From the NCBI GenBank assembly GCA_029959085.1, contig JARWIR010000024.1, positions 13,256,296-13,320,295 on the forward strand: 64,000 nt of DNA, in the 5' to 3' direction. Each line of letters begins with the position of its first letter. Positions within the stretch are counted from its first letter, which is position 1. Made by a program: the position numbers and the translations under genes. This document shows positions 11,454 to 21,681 of this stretch, piece by piece. The notes beneath the pieces are model-generated. The model saw nothing but the letters and a program-made list of their open reading frames with translations, was not told the DNA's origin and searched no databases. The DNA is from Nemophila menziesii. Taxonomy: Eukaryota > Streptophyta > Magnoliopsida > Boraginales > Hydrophyllaceae.

Positions 11454-11593
11454 TCCTTGGATATGGCCTATAACCTTAAGGTCTAGCCCTTCTGTTCCCC
11501 TCAGGATCGAACTGGTATTGGCAGTTTATTTGGCTTATCATACATATAGACATTTCACTTAGAGAACCATGCCAACTATTTGAGTAACTCTTA

Positions 11594-11998
11594 GAGTAAA
11601 TGACACTTTTGCCCCCTGGGTTTATACGCGATTGACAGGTTGCCCCCTAACTCTTAAAATGCGCCTCGATGCCCCCTAAGATTTAGTTTTGTGACCCGTT
11701 ACCCCCTACTGCGTGTTCCGTCCATTTTCGCCGTTAAAAATGACGTGGCATTTCCATGTCACATTTTTTTTTTAATCCAGATGTTAATTAATTATTTAAT
11801 TAAGATTAAAGTAAGGGTAAATTAGGTTTTTTATAATAGTTTAAATATTATTAAATAAAAATGATAAAATAACACCCCCCACCCCCACCCCACCCACCGC
11901 ACCCCTACCCCCCTCCCCCCTCCCTCCCCTTCTTCTTCTTCCCCTTCTTCTTCCCCGATGGCCTGCAACTCCTTTTCTTTAAAAAAAAAAAAAAACAA
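11594..11998 (+). repeat. Left terminal inverted repeat of the Pack-MULE-like element
   Basis: Inverted partner of 12901-13299. Shared landmarks from the outside in are CACTTTTGCCCCC, CGCGATTGACAGGTTGCC, GCGCCTCGATGCCCC, CTACTGCGTGTTCCGTCC, a GTTAATTAATTATTTAAT segment, a C-rich run, CTTCTTCTTCCCC, CTGCAACTCCTTTTCTT and a poly-A stretch. Confidence 0.88.
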
Positions 11999-12171
11999 TC
12001 TCGAAGCTCTTCATAGTATATGTATTTTAAAGAAAGTTACAACCTTTGTTTGCATTTTTCTATGTATATGATGACTAGAAACTAAAAACTGAAATTGTAA
12101 AATTCAACAAATTTAAAAAACAAAGATATAATTTAAACCCATTTCACTAACAATTTCTTTCGGATTGAAAC

Positions 12172-12732
12172 TTATGATATGAACGATGTTCCGGCATGAT
12201 TATGATGAAGAAGATTATGAGCAATAGCATCTCTAGCTTTCATAGCATTAGCTGATCTAACTCCAATTTCAGGCACCATTTCATCATCAATCAATTCATA
12301 ATTAAGTTCAGGATCAATTTCTTCATTCCTTAATTCACAAATGTTATGTAATACACAACACGCCCCTAACACAACAGGCAAATCTTGAAGTTTCACCTCA
12401 GTTCTCTTCTGTAAACAACACCGTCTCCCTTTTAATCTCGCAAAAGCCTCTTTAGATACTCTCTGAACTTCCCCAATCTTCTCGTTAAAAGCATGTTGTG
12501 TCCATGTCAAATGTTGCTGAGTATAAGGTACTAATACCCAGTCCATTAGAGGATACCCTGAGCTTCCAACAATCCAAACACCCTTTAATAGACCTTGATT
12601 TACCCTCTGGTTAAGGGCAGATTTGTCCAAGACTTGATCATCTGGCATAGACCCAGGCCACCCGATACACACATCTGTGAATACCCCTTTCGGATTTACA
12701 ACACCTTGAACTGTAATTGAGTAAGAAGTCTT
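12172..12732 (-). pseudogene. Captured 3' part of an ALP1/HARBI1-like nuclease gene
   Basis: The minus-strand frame is open over 166 residues from an internal ATG and continues upstream without a stop through SITVQGVVNPKGVFTDVC to about 12732. It matches the C-terminal half of the plant DDE_Tnp_4 family derived from PIF/Harbinger transposase (ALP1-like). Signposts are CIGWPGSMPDDQVL, GVWIVGSSGYPLMDWVL, TWTQHAFNEKIGEVQ, KEAFARLKGRR and LPVVLGACCVLHNICE. The aspartate of the classical GDSGYP box is serine here, as in domesticated, non-transposing members. The N-terminal half and helix-turn-helix region are absent. It ends in TAA and has no internal stop. It probably lacks its own promoter, so a product is doubtful. 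Confidence 0.85.
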
Positions 12733-12900
12733 TAGATTTACAAGTGATAGAGATGGTCATTAATCAGCCTAGGCTGCTCCATTAGTCCTTAATTAAGTCG
12801 AATATTGTTCTTCGCCAACGAACATTATTCATGATCTTAAATGCCTAAGTTGGAAGAGCTTGAAGCGCCAACTAATAAGAAGGGGAAGAAGCTTCAATGG

Positions 12901-13299
12901 TGATGTTTTTTTTTTTTTTTTTAAGAAAAGGAGTTGCAGCGGGGAAGAAGAAGGGGAAGAAGAAGAAGGAGAGGGGGGGGGGGGGGGGGGGGGGTGCGGT
13001 GGGGTGGGGGTGGGGATGTTATTTTATCATTTTTATTTAATAATATTTAAACTATTATAAAAAACCTAATTTACCCTTCTTTTAATCTTAATTAAATAAT
13101 TAATTAACATCTGGATTTAAAAAAAAAATGTGACGTGGAAATGCCACGACACTTTTAACAGAGAAAAACGGACGGAACACGCAGTAGGGGGTAACGGGTC
13201 ACAAAACTAAATCTTAGGGGGCATCGAGGCGCATTTTAAGAGTTAGGGGGCAACCTGTCAATCGCGTATAAACACAGGGGGCAAAAGTGTTATTTACTC
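12901..13299 (-). repeat. Right terminal inverted repeat of the Pack-MULE-like element
   Basis: Inverted partner of 11594-11998. It contains a G-rich run (about 12970-12993) matching the C-rich run of the left repeat. The outermost 13 bp (GTGTTATTTACTC) differ from the left end by one base. Confidence 0.88.
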
Positions 13300-13308
13300 T
13301 AACTCTTA

Positions 13309-14988
13309 ACTATCGTCGGCTAGGATAGTAAACTCAATTTCGTGTCATATCTTCAATCATAGTTTACTTTATCCAAATATTATTAGCGATCTTTTTATGG
13401 CTTATTAACAACCACTCAACTTAAACTTAAAATTCATCTAAGGGATTCCTAAGGGAATACATACACTCTATGAGTTTCTAGAGATATTCTAAAACAATTA
13501 ATAGGGACATTCCCATGATCTGCAGAAAGGGTAAAAGATCTCATTCTAGAGATGGAAATACAGCTTGAGTTTGGCTTCTCCTTATCTGGATTCTTCTCAT
13601 TGTTTAAGACTGAACATATAGATCCTTAATCTTAGTAGACATGATAACAACAATATCCCACATTATATCACACCCAAAACGTAAGATCTGTGAATTTATC
13701 TACACTAGAGCTCTTGAATAGGGCTAGCAACACTTTATAAATGGAATACTTGATTTTGTAGTAGTGGGTAAGACACTTACTTGGATATTAATTTCATTAT
13801 CTCCTTAATTCAAAATGCATTTCAACCCCATAAAAATGGGGAAGGTCACACAAAATAATTCTGAGCATTCAATATAAAATGCAGATAGGGATTTATTAAA
13901 TCAAATTTGACATCCCTAAATGAGTAGAAAACATAATTTCCATACCAATTTATCTCTCTTTCCTTGGTCGATAGCTTGAGTGCTTACAAAAAGAATTCAC
14001 TCCATTTTATATGTAGAATGGTAGAGACGATTTTAAGAAGGTAGAGAAAAATCTCTTATTCCTAGTTGTTTAATCACTGTTTGGTTAATTAATTATAAAT
14101 ACAGGTTGCATCGTTTTAATTTATTTATTTTCCTGATCAAAAAAATATATAAATAAAGGTTTCCTGGGGACAACCCTTTAAAGATAACTGGGGGGCCTCA
14201 ACATTGACTTCAGTGTATTGAGGGACACTCGAAAAGGGAAAAGGGAGGGCTCGAGAAACAATATTCACAAAGGATATCACCAATGCAAAACATTTGCCCA
14301 CAGTGTCCGCTTTACCAAGATGTTTTTAGTGTTATTATTCTCTTTGATAAAGTAGGATTCACAGATAACATCTTCAAAGCAAAAGTCACAAAAGAACTTA
14401 AGTTCAATATTAGGACTAATGTGAGAATGAATGGCATCATAGAAATCAATATACCATGACTGAGTGCAATTCCAACGAATTTAGGCTAAATCCACACTCA
14501 AAATAACCTCTTGAAAACACATAGGTTGTACGAAATTAAAAAACAAAAACTAAAATGTAAAAAAACAGATGCACACAAGAAATGATAAAAAAAAAAAGGG
14601 AAAAGAGAAAGAGGTAACAAAATTCACTAAATGACAGAGTTCTTACCTTAGATTTGAGGTTAAATCTACTTCTTACATCTCCCACAAGAGTAAAGAGCTT
14701 ACTCACATCCCAGGGGGTGTTATGCAATTTACCCCCTCAATATTCAATACCAAAATTTCGACAACGAAAACAAAAAAATACCGTATTTCCTTATATTTCA
14801 CATATATATACGCAAACAGAATTTGCACAAGAAAAGCCGCTTAAATCCATAACAGTATGAGGGTACATTCAAAGTTTCACACATAATAAACTCATACATT
14901 GCAGGTTTAGCTTATAATTCGATATTCAGTACACAATACATACATATAACTAGTAGAATATGTGATTTATTATTTCGATACCAATCTT
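13309..14988. other. Spacer downstream of the subtilisin-propeptide-like gene
   Basis: No defensible coding region on either strand. It is AT-rich with scattered short frames. The part next to 14989 should contain the 3' UTR of the small gene that ends there on the minus strand. Confidence 0.45.
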
Positions 14989-15672
14989 TCACATATTCAT
15001 CATCTTCATAGGTCCACGTCCTCCTGTTGTTGAATGTAGCTGATACGTTTGGCTCTCCACAACTTGAAGCACACAGGGTTTTTCTGTCAAAATATCAAAT
15101 CAATCAATCAATCCATCAATCTTTTATTAATTACAAAAATACCACAAATTATATCACAGATCAATTGTCTAATTAATCAAAACAAAACAAACACTAACTA
15201 AATTAAAAGAAATCATAAGATCTAAGATAATCCATAGAAATTAATTGAAAAAGAGTCTTACTTGAGAGCTCTTCAACTTGTTGAGGAGTGAGCTTGGCAG
15301 AGAAGCCACTCGCCGCGTGCTTGTAACTATAAATCAAAGCCCCCTTCGCTGACTCCTCACTATGATATTATCATCATCACATCCAATTAAACAAAATTAT
15401 TTACTTTATGATGATTAAAAGAACCCATTATTTACAAAATTATAGAAGGGGGAAATAGAGTTTTACCTGCCGAGAACAGAAGCGAGAGTTTGGACGTGAA
15501 AAGATTCAGGATCAACGCCTTCTTGAGGCTGTTCGGTGTAAACTATATGAACCTTTGCTTCTGATGATGGTTCTGATGATGGATCAGCCATTGATTTGGT
15601 TGTTGTGGTGGATAAGTAGAAGAACAAAATTGATAATGTTAAGAATAATAATGAGTTTTGGGTTCTCTTCAT
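14989..15672 (-). CDS. Subtilisin propeptide-like (inhibitor I9) secreted protein, three exons
   Basis: Exons on the minus strand are 15672-15467, 15359-15262 and 15083-14989. All introns are GT-AG and the phases agree, giving 132 residues. An N-terminal hydrophobic segment (MKRTQNSLLFLTLSILFFYL) looks like a signal peptide. After it the protein has the I9 fold landmarks AKVHIVYTEQPQE, HVQTLASVLGSEE, ALIYSYKHAASGFSAKLT, QQVEELS and the terminal VLQVVESQTYQLHST. It is a stand-alone propeptide with no protease domain, like Arabidopsis SPI-1, which binds and inhibits subtilases. I chose the second ATG (15672) because it directly precedes the hydrophobic segment; an upstream in-frame ATG at 15714 would add 14 polar residues. 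The gene looks intact. Confidence 0.9.
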
Positions 15673-15714
15673 TTTTAAGGAGTTGTATGATTTTATGAAG
15701 TGGGATAAGGGCAA

Positions 15715-18215
15715 AAGGTAAACGCGTTATGGAATTAGCCCAAATTAAATTAAATGGGTAGCGCGTATAATATTCTTTTTTAGTGTGACTTGTTTAAGTT
15801 AACGTAAGTGGGACGAGTGTTCCAAAAAAAATATATCGATTGAGTGTTGGGCTGCGATGAATTGAGACATCTATAGATAATTCAAAGGGAGGAAAGGGTT
15901 TTGTTTTTTGTTTTTTTGTCAAAGGAAAGGGTTTTGTCTCCATTTATATTTATTTTATGTTTAGAGTGTTTTTCAAAACTTATTTGAAAAGCAATTTGAG
16001 TATGTGATTAAAGTATTATATGAAGTGTTAATGATTCAATAGTACTCACCGAACGTCTATGGATGATCTCATGTTACTTGTTATAGATCGTGAAATGCCT
16101 GATCAATGAAAATATACGAATGGTGAAATTTTGATATCCGTTGATGGTGATATTTGAGTTGGATGTTTGTCTCAGACCTAGCGGAGTGACTAGAAATCAA
16201 ACAAAGGTCGGGATCACAGGGAGAGGTGCCTCATGATTGCACTCTGATGGTAAACTCAATATTGGACCGAAAATCGAAAAAATATATGGCATTAGACCTG
16301 ACTGTTTTAATGAATAGTAAACGTATTACCACTTTCACGCATATAACATGAGTATTTAGAGATATCAAAAGCCAAGTATACAACTTTGTGCATTTGTCGT
16401 ATTTTGCTTACGAGATGCTCACGAGTTATTACCCCCCGACTTGTTAACGGAATAAGTACATTTCCTCGGACATTTGTTTAGGGGCTTCCTCAGAGGCTGT
16501 TGAGTGGTCTAGTTGCATATTTGGTCGATCTGCGGTCCTTAAGGCAACTTGTTTTTCTTCTTCTCATCTTATAGATCTGGCATGAAGCACCACCTCGAGG
16601 TAGATGTGTTAGAGGATAGTAAGCACGAATAAACTACATCAGCTTATCTACCTCAAATTAATCCTCGCTAGGCCGGGCCCTATGCTCCCACGACCACTGG
16701 TCAAAACAAAACGTCACATGATATGTAGGGAAATGGTGTTACCGATCTCTGACTCAAGGAGAAGTAGATGAAGGCATTGCCAATACGTTTCTTCAGACAC
16801 CCAGTCCCTTGACATGTGTTTGGTTTCATCGATGCTCACCACCCCTCGCTCTTCTGTCACTAATTTGATTGGATGCCAACTATCTGTGCGAAACAATCGA
16901 TTGATATAAACATGGTGTGTTCCCTGGTGAGTTACACCGTTAACCCAGTGAGTTATCTTGAAGGCGTCCTTTTACTTTCTATATACTTTCTACATACTTC
17001 CTTTATTGACTTTGTCGTTTATTTTACGACGGGCGACGCTCGTTTGGAATTTCCCTTACTCTAAATGGAAACCCTACTGAGGTTCGTCAACTTTGTTTGG
17101 AGAGGTCGAGTCTCCGGATAAGGTGGCTACACATAGGACAAACATCCGAGCAACCAACAACGAGGTCAGATGACTATAGTCTCTTTATTGGTTTGCAATG
17201 TGCGATACCAGGAGGTAAAAGAGGTTGCATATAAGACTTGGTAGAGACGACCAGGCTCATACAGAGGTCAATAAGACCAAAGAAGACTCGATTGAGTACG
17301 TATCTTGAGTCAAAGAATTAGCTTAACAATTACGGTCAACCAAAACTTCTTCCAATGAAAGAATACAAGCAAACGGTGCCCAAGTCGTGATGGTGTACAA
17401 GTCTTTGACTGGATATGTTGATGAGATGAAGCAATTTTGTGCCACTATATAACAGTGAAATAAGGGACTGGTACCTCCAAAGCATTCAGGACATCGTGTC
17501 CCGATACCTGTAATTGTATGTGAAGGTTAACAAAGATATTTTACCCGTTAACGAGCCCCAAGACTTGACAAGGGTACCACCGTTGAAAATATTTTTACTA
17601 CTAAGATGCATTATTTTTTGCAAGTACGTGACCAATAAGACTTCTCACAGAGTCATCAATTTCTCTGGTGGCACCTAAACACCAAGCCTCCCCACGACCC
17701 CATCCATTTTCGTCTCTAACGCATGAACACCAAGTCTTCCCATGCTTCCATCTACTTTTGTGCTCCTTTAAAGATTTTTGAGTATATTTATTGATTTTTC
17801 TTGTCTATATGCTTTTTGTAATAGACTTTTAACTATGGGTCGAAGGTTGTAGCTATGTTATCGAGCCTTGTAGGTTCAGGCATAATCCTTGCGTTGATTT
17901 TGTGGTCTCTTTTCTCGAGTATGAATAACATTTTTGTTTTTTACCATTTGACAACTCTATTTGATAATATCTTGATAAATTTAATTAAAATGATGATTCA
18001 GCCAACGATAAGGTGGAAATTTTATCGTACTAACTTACTTTAAATCAAACAAAAATGACGTCATGCGCGACTAGTTATGATTTTTATAGTATCATAAGTA
18101 AGACACGTGCATACGATTCTCATCCTATTTGCTTTGGAAAGAAGGGAATATTTATTTTTTACCGGTTCCCTCGGTTTACACACTTAAGAAATATATGTAT
18201 GAAAGCAATGCTTCA
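15715..18215. other. Promoter side of the small gene, then unassigned sequence
   Basis: The first few hundred bases should contain the promoter of the minus-strand gene; no clear TATA box was singled out. From about 16.0 to 18.2 kb the composition is more balanced and the text resembles old repeat or retroelement DNA, but I found no recognisable protein remnant, terminal repeat or splice pattern. Confidence 0.35.
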
Positions 18216-18219
18216 ATAT

Positions 18220-18893
18220 AAAGTTTGGAACTGCGGCATGCTTAGATCATCAGATCATTTGGCTGATTCCCTAGCTTACGAATTGTAGGAGAACGGTGCA
18301 GTTTTGATATGTGGCATATTTCAGTCAAATTTCCTTATTGGAAGACCCCTAAGTTTACAAACTTAGGAGACCAGTGGTAGTTTTGATTTACAACGTGCTT
18401 AATCAGATTGACTTATTGGTTGATCCCTAGTTTATGAGTTAGGAGACCAAATTAGTGTTCATCTGCGACATGCTTAAGTCGGCGAATAATTTGGACAATA
18501 TTCTAGCCTACAAATATTAGAAGATCGGCGGAAGTTTTGATCATCAACACTTTAGGCCGCATTGACTTATTGGGTGACCCCCTAATTTACGAACCTATGA
18601 GATCACATGCAGTTTTTATCTGCGACATGCTTATGTCAGTGAATAGTTTAGTCGATCCCCTAGCCTACGAATCTTATGAGTTAAAGAGAATTTTTGATAT
18701 GCAAGATGTTTTGGTTTAATTGACTTATTGGATGACCCCTTAGTTCACAAACTTAAGAGATCATGATAGTTTGATATGTGACATGCTCAAGCCGGCGAAT
18801 ATTTTACCATATCCCTTAGTCTACAAATCTTAGTAGATCAGAGGCAGTTTTGATTTGCAGCTTGCTTATGTTAAGGAATAATTTGTTGAAAAT
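18220..18893. repeat. Satellite-like tandem array, about 78-bp monomers in a partly alternating pattern
   Basis: About nine degenerate copies follow each other, each starting near AGTTTTGAT and ending near TTAGGAGACCA. Two monomer types largely alternate: one contains TGACTTATTGG followed by a GACCCCT-like segment, the other contains GACATGCTTA with a GGCGAATA-like segment. This suggests a higher-order period of about 155 bp. The short frames across it are not conserved from copy to copy, so it is not read as coding. Confidence 0.75.
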
Positions 18894-18961
18894 TTGATCA
18901 AGATCTATGATTATATATAAAAAACTTCAAGAGGATATTAATTTAAATATTGGGATCTTTA

Positions 18962-19229
18962 GGCCCTGTTTGGTTTGTGAAAATATTTTCTATTTTCATT
19001 TTCAGAATATATATTTAGAAATATAATTATCGTTTTTGTTTTCAATATTTTCAGACAATATGGAAAACGTCGATTTCACGTTCTCCAATATAATATTGTT
19101 TTCATTAAATTTTCTAGAAAATTGTTTTCATTTTCTCAAGACAAGCATGTTTTTATTAGTTTTTATTTTGAAAAACATAGAAAATGAAAACAGGAAAATA
19201 CTTGTTATTTTCACAAACCAAACAGGGCC
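18962..19229. mobile_element. Tourist-like (PIF/Harbinger) MITE
   Basis: A 268-bp element with terminal inverted repeats beginning GGCCCTGTTTGGTTTGTG, identical over about 24 bp at both ends. It is flanked by TTA on each side (18959-18961 and 19230-19232). The TTA target and GG(G)CCC-type ends match PIF/Harbinger MITEs. There is no coding capacity. Confidence 0.88.
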
Positions 19230-19405
19230 TTAGTATCCTCAATATATCCGCCTCGTTAAAAACCTCATCGGAGAAAACGCATTGAAAAAACCCCCGAACG
19301 AGGAAGATCGTGCATAGGATGCAATATTTTAGAAATAATCGAATGTCGCATTTTATGCATGTAATATTGAATGATTGAATTTGTTTTATATAGTTATACT
19401 TATAT

Positions 19406-20746
19406 GGGTGAATTACCCAAGGGGTCTTGAGAAAAATTAGTGTGCCACTTAGGAGCTAGTCAATTCCTCTCTCCTTCTTAGAGGCCAATAAAATGTCCAA
19501 TGTCATAACTACCCTTCTAGTACATATAAGACAAAAAAATAGATTATTTCTCTCTCCTCCACTACCATTACTCTCTCTCCTCCATTACCATTAATCTCTC
19601 TCCTCCTTTATCATTTGTTCTCTCTCCTCTTTCATTAATTATCAAATATTTTCCAGCTCCGACCACAACCACCGATCACCGCCGGAAATAGTTCTGAGTC
19701 TGGAAAATAGTTCTGAGTCTAAGTGCAAAAGTTCTGAGTCTAAGTGCAAAAGTTCTGAGTCTGGGTGCAAAAGTTCTGAGTCTGGGTGCAAAAGTTCTGA
19801 GTCTGAGTGCAAAAGTTCTGAGTCTAAGTGCAAAAGTTCTGAGTCTAAGTGCAAAAGTTCTGAGTCTGAGTGCAAAAGTTCCATTAACGCCAGATTTTTA
19901 ATCGCCAACAGTGTTGAGCGCAAAAGTTATGAGTCTGAGTGCAAAAGTTCTGAGTCTGAGTGCAAAAGTTCCATTAACAAATTTTAACACCACATTGGCT
20001 TCATCACAGCTTAACCGAAACAGCAACTGTCCAAAAAAAAAATCGAAACAGCAATTTTTTCTGGATTTTTTGCAACAAATAAATAAGTCCGTCGAATCTA
20101 AACAGTCGCCGGAAAAGATAGCTTCACATAGAAGCTCGGATGCGAAGCCGCGGATCTAGCTATCCATGGCTTTCAAATCAAAGCACTCATCCATGGCTTC
20201 CAAATCGGAGATTCAAGCTTTTTTTTTCTGGTCGGAGCTCGCACCAACGCACCACTATTCGTGGAGCTGATCTCACGGTGGTCCTCAGCGGCGCTCGCAA
20301 TAACTTCTTCAACAGCACCTCCTGAGCAAAGGCGGCCAGCGAGTGGTCTTCGAACGGCGGCTTCAAACTCGCCGGAACTCAGATCTCGTGAACCCATGCG
20401 GCAGAGCTTCTTCTGATCGGTGTTGCTTCGGTGTGAACTCGCCGGAGCTTCTTTATCTCGTTGTTGCTGCATCTATTTCGGAGCTAGATGCTCCATTTCC
20501 AAGCTTTAGGAGAAAGCTACGTGATATTTAGGAGAGAGGAGAGAGAAATGAGTGTTTAGGGTTTTAAACTAATTATAATAAAAATAGTATATATAGGAAA
20601 ATAAAATACAAAAAGGGGTAAAAAGGTAATTGGTTTTTTGGCTTATAGTGTTAAAATTAGTTTGTGGCCTTTAGTAAGAAGAGCCAAAAGAGGCGGTCTC
20701 CTAGGTCATGAGGTGGTCTTTTCAAGACCCTTTGGGTAATAATCTC
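19406..20746. mobile_element. Second MULE-like non-autonomous element
   Basis: A 1341-bp segment is flanked by the perfect 9-bp repeat TACTTATAT (19397-19405 and 20747-20755). Its ends are inverted and diverged: GGGTGAATTACCCAAGGGGT at the left, and GAGATTATTACCCAAAGGGT when the right end is read in reverse. TCTCTCTCCTCC-type runs follow on both sides. The core holds a 21-bp minisatellite and a GC-richer block (about 20090-20540) of unknown origin, with open frames on both strands but no recognised protein. The 9-bp duplication argues for a Mutator-like element. The GC-richer core may be captured host DNA. Confidence 0.65.
19691..19978. repeat. 21-bp minisatellite
   Basis: About eight to nine units of GTTCTGAGTCTAAGTGCAAAA with AAG/GGG/GAG variants run to about 19880. 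Two or three more follow at 19915-19978 after a unique spacer. Because the unit is 21 bp, the minus-strand frame encodes a heptad repeat (SELLHLD/SELLHSD), which explains the long ORF there without implying a protein. Confidence 0.9.
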
Positions 20747-20755
20747 TACTTATAT

Positions 20756-21229
20756 TGGTTTATACATTCTATAAATTAATATATTATTGCAAAATTAGCG
20801 ACAATAAAAATCCTAAAAACTCAAAAATGAAAAAAATTAGATATATTCCAAAATTTTCAAAAAATCAGAATTAAATTTTGAATCCTAATTTTTTTGGATC
20901 AAAATTAAATTAAATTTTCTATTCCTAAAAAAAATTAAAAAATTTCCAAACACCCTTTTCCTATCCGTTCATTTAACATAAATCTTCCAAAGCCCAAAAC
21001 AGATCGAGAACTTGGCCCAATCCACCAAGTTTCTTGTCATCTTGAACCGTAGAGTCAACTTGGGCCAACGCACACCCTTGTCGGCGCGTGAATTTCCAAT
21101 TTAGGAATTGCCTCCGTAAACGATAATATCATCGATTTGCAATACCAGTCATACAGCATACGAGCAAAATAATTAAGTTTTTGTTTGAAACATTTTGAAA
21201 GTTTGGATTCCTCATCGAACCTGCAACTT
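20756..21229. other. Spacer and probable promoter region of the J-domain gene
   Basis: AT-rich sequence followed by mixed sequence. No gene of its own. The transcription start of the plus-strand gene likely lies at the right end of this stretch. Confidence 0.35.
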
Positions 21230-21681
21230 CGCACCCCACCCCCACTCGCCGCCACGACCGCCACCACCACCATTGACATATCCACAACCACCTACAACAT
21301 ATTAATCAAGGTAAATTTGCTAACTTTTATGCAATTTAAACAGAAAAAAATACTAATTAAAATTTGAATTTGATTTTTTTTACAAATCCTCACTTTTCTA
21401 ATCTGGTGAATTTATTGCACTTCAAGTTTGATTTGTGTTTATACACAAAATGGTCATATTGAAAGTTACAATCATTAACGTGCGTTATATTACTTCAGCA
21501 AATTGAGGGTTCATAAATTCATTTATTTTGGGATTTTTTTAAATTTAATTAAGTGACCATTTTAACGGATGATGCGAACTTTGATAAGGGATTTTATTTA
21601 TATGTATTGACTAGTTGAAAGGGCTAGTCTTTAGCATTAGAGATAGTTTTTAACACTTATAGCTTGCAGTTTTAGGTTAAA
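21230..21681 (+). other. Putative 5' UTR with an intron
   Basis: A C-rich CACC/GCC segment (21230-21310) is followed by a donor (AAG/GTAAAT at 21311) and, just before the ATG, a good acceptor (GCTTGCAG at 21662-21669). This would put a leader intron of 359 bp 12 bases upstream of the start codon. It is based on splice-site appearance only. Confidence 0.4.

Larger units (their letters stand above)
11594..13299. mobile_element. Pack-MULE-like element with about 400-bp terminal inverted repeats
   Basis: A 1706-bp unit is bounded by a perfect 9-bp duplication TAACTCTTA (11585-11593 and 13300-13308), the size expected for Mutator-like elements. The two ends are long, highly similar inverted repeats (about 11594-11998 and 12901-13299) that start GAGTAAATGACACTTTTGCC and share phrases such as GTTGCCCCCTAACTC. 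There is no MuDR-type transposase. Between the repeats lies part of a host-type gene on the minus strand, the defining feature of Pack-MULEs. Confidence 0.88.

Noticed and set aside
12860..13060. Frame with runs of Gly and Glu
   Set aside because: Created by the G-rich part of the right TIR of the Pack-MULE.
19642..19923. Protein with SELLHLD heptads, which could suggest a coiled-coil protein; also CRISPR-like regular repeats
   Set aside because: A 21-bp minisatellite with directly adjoining units (no unique spacers) in a MULE-like element; no promoter or conserved ends. Not CRISPR and not a convincing gene.
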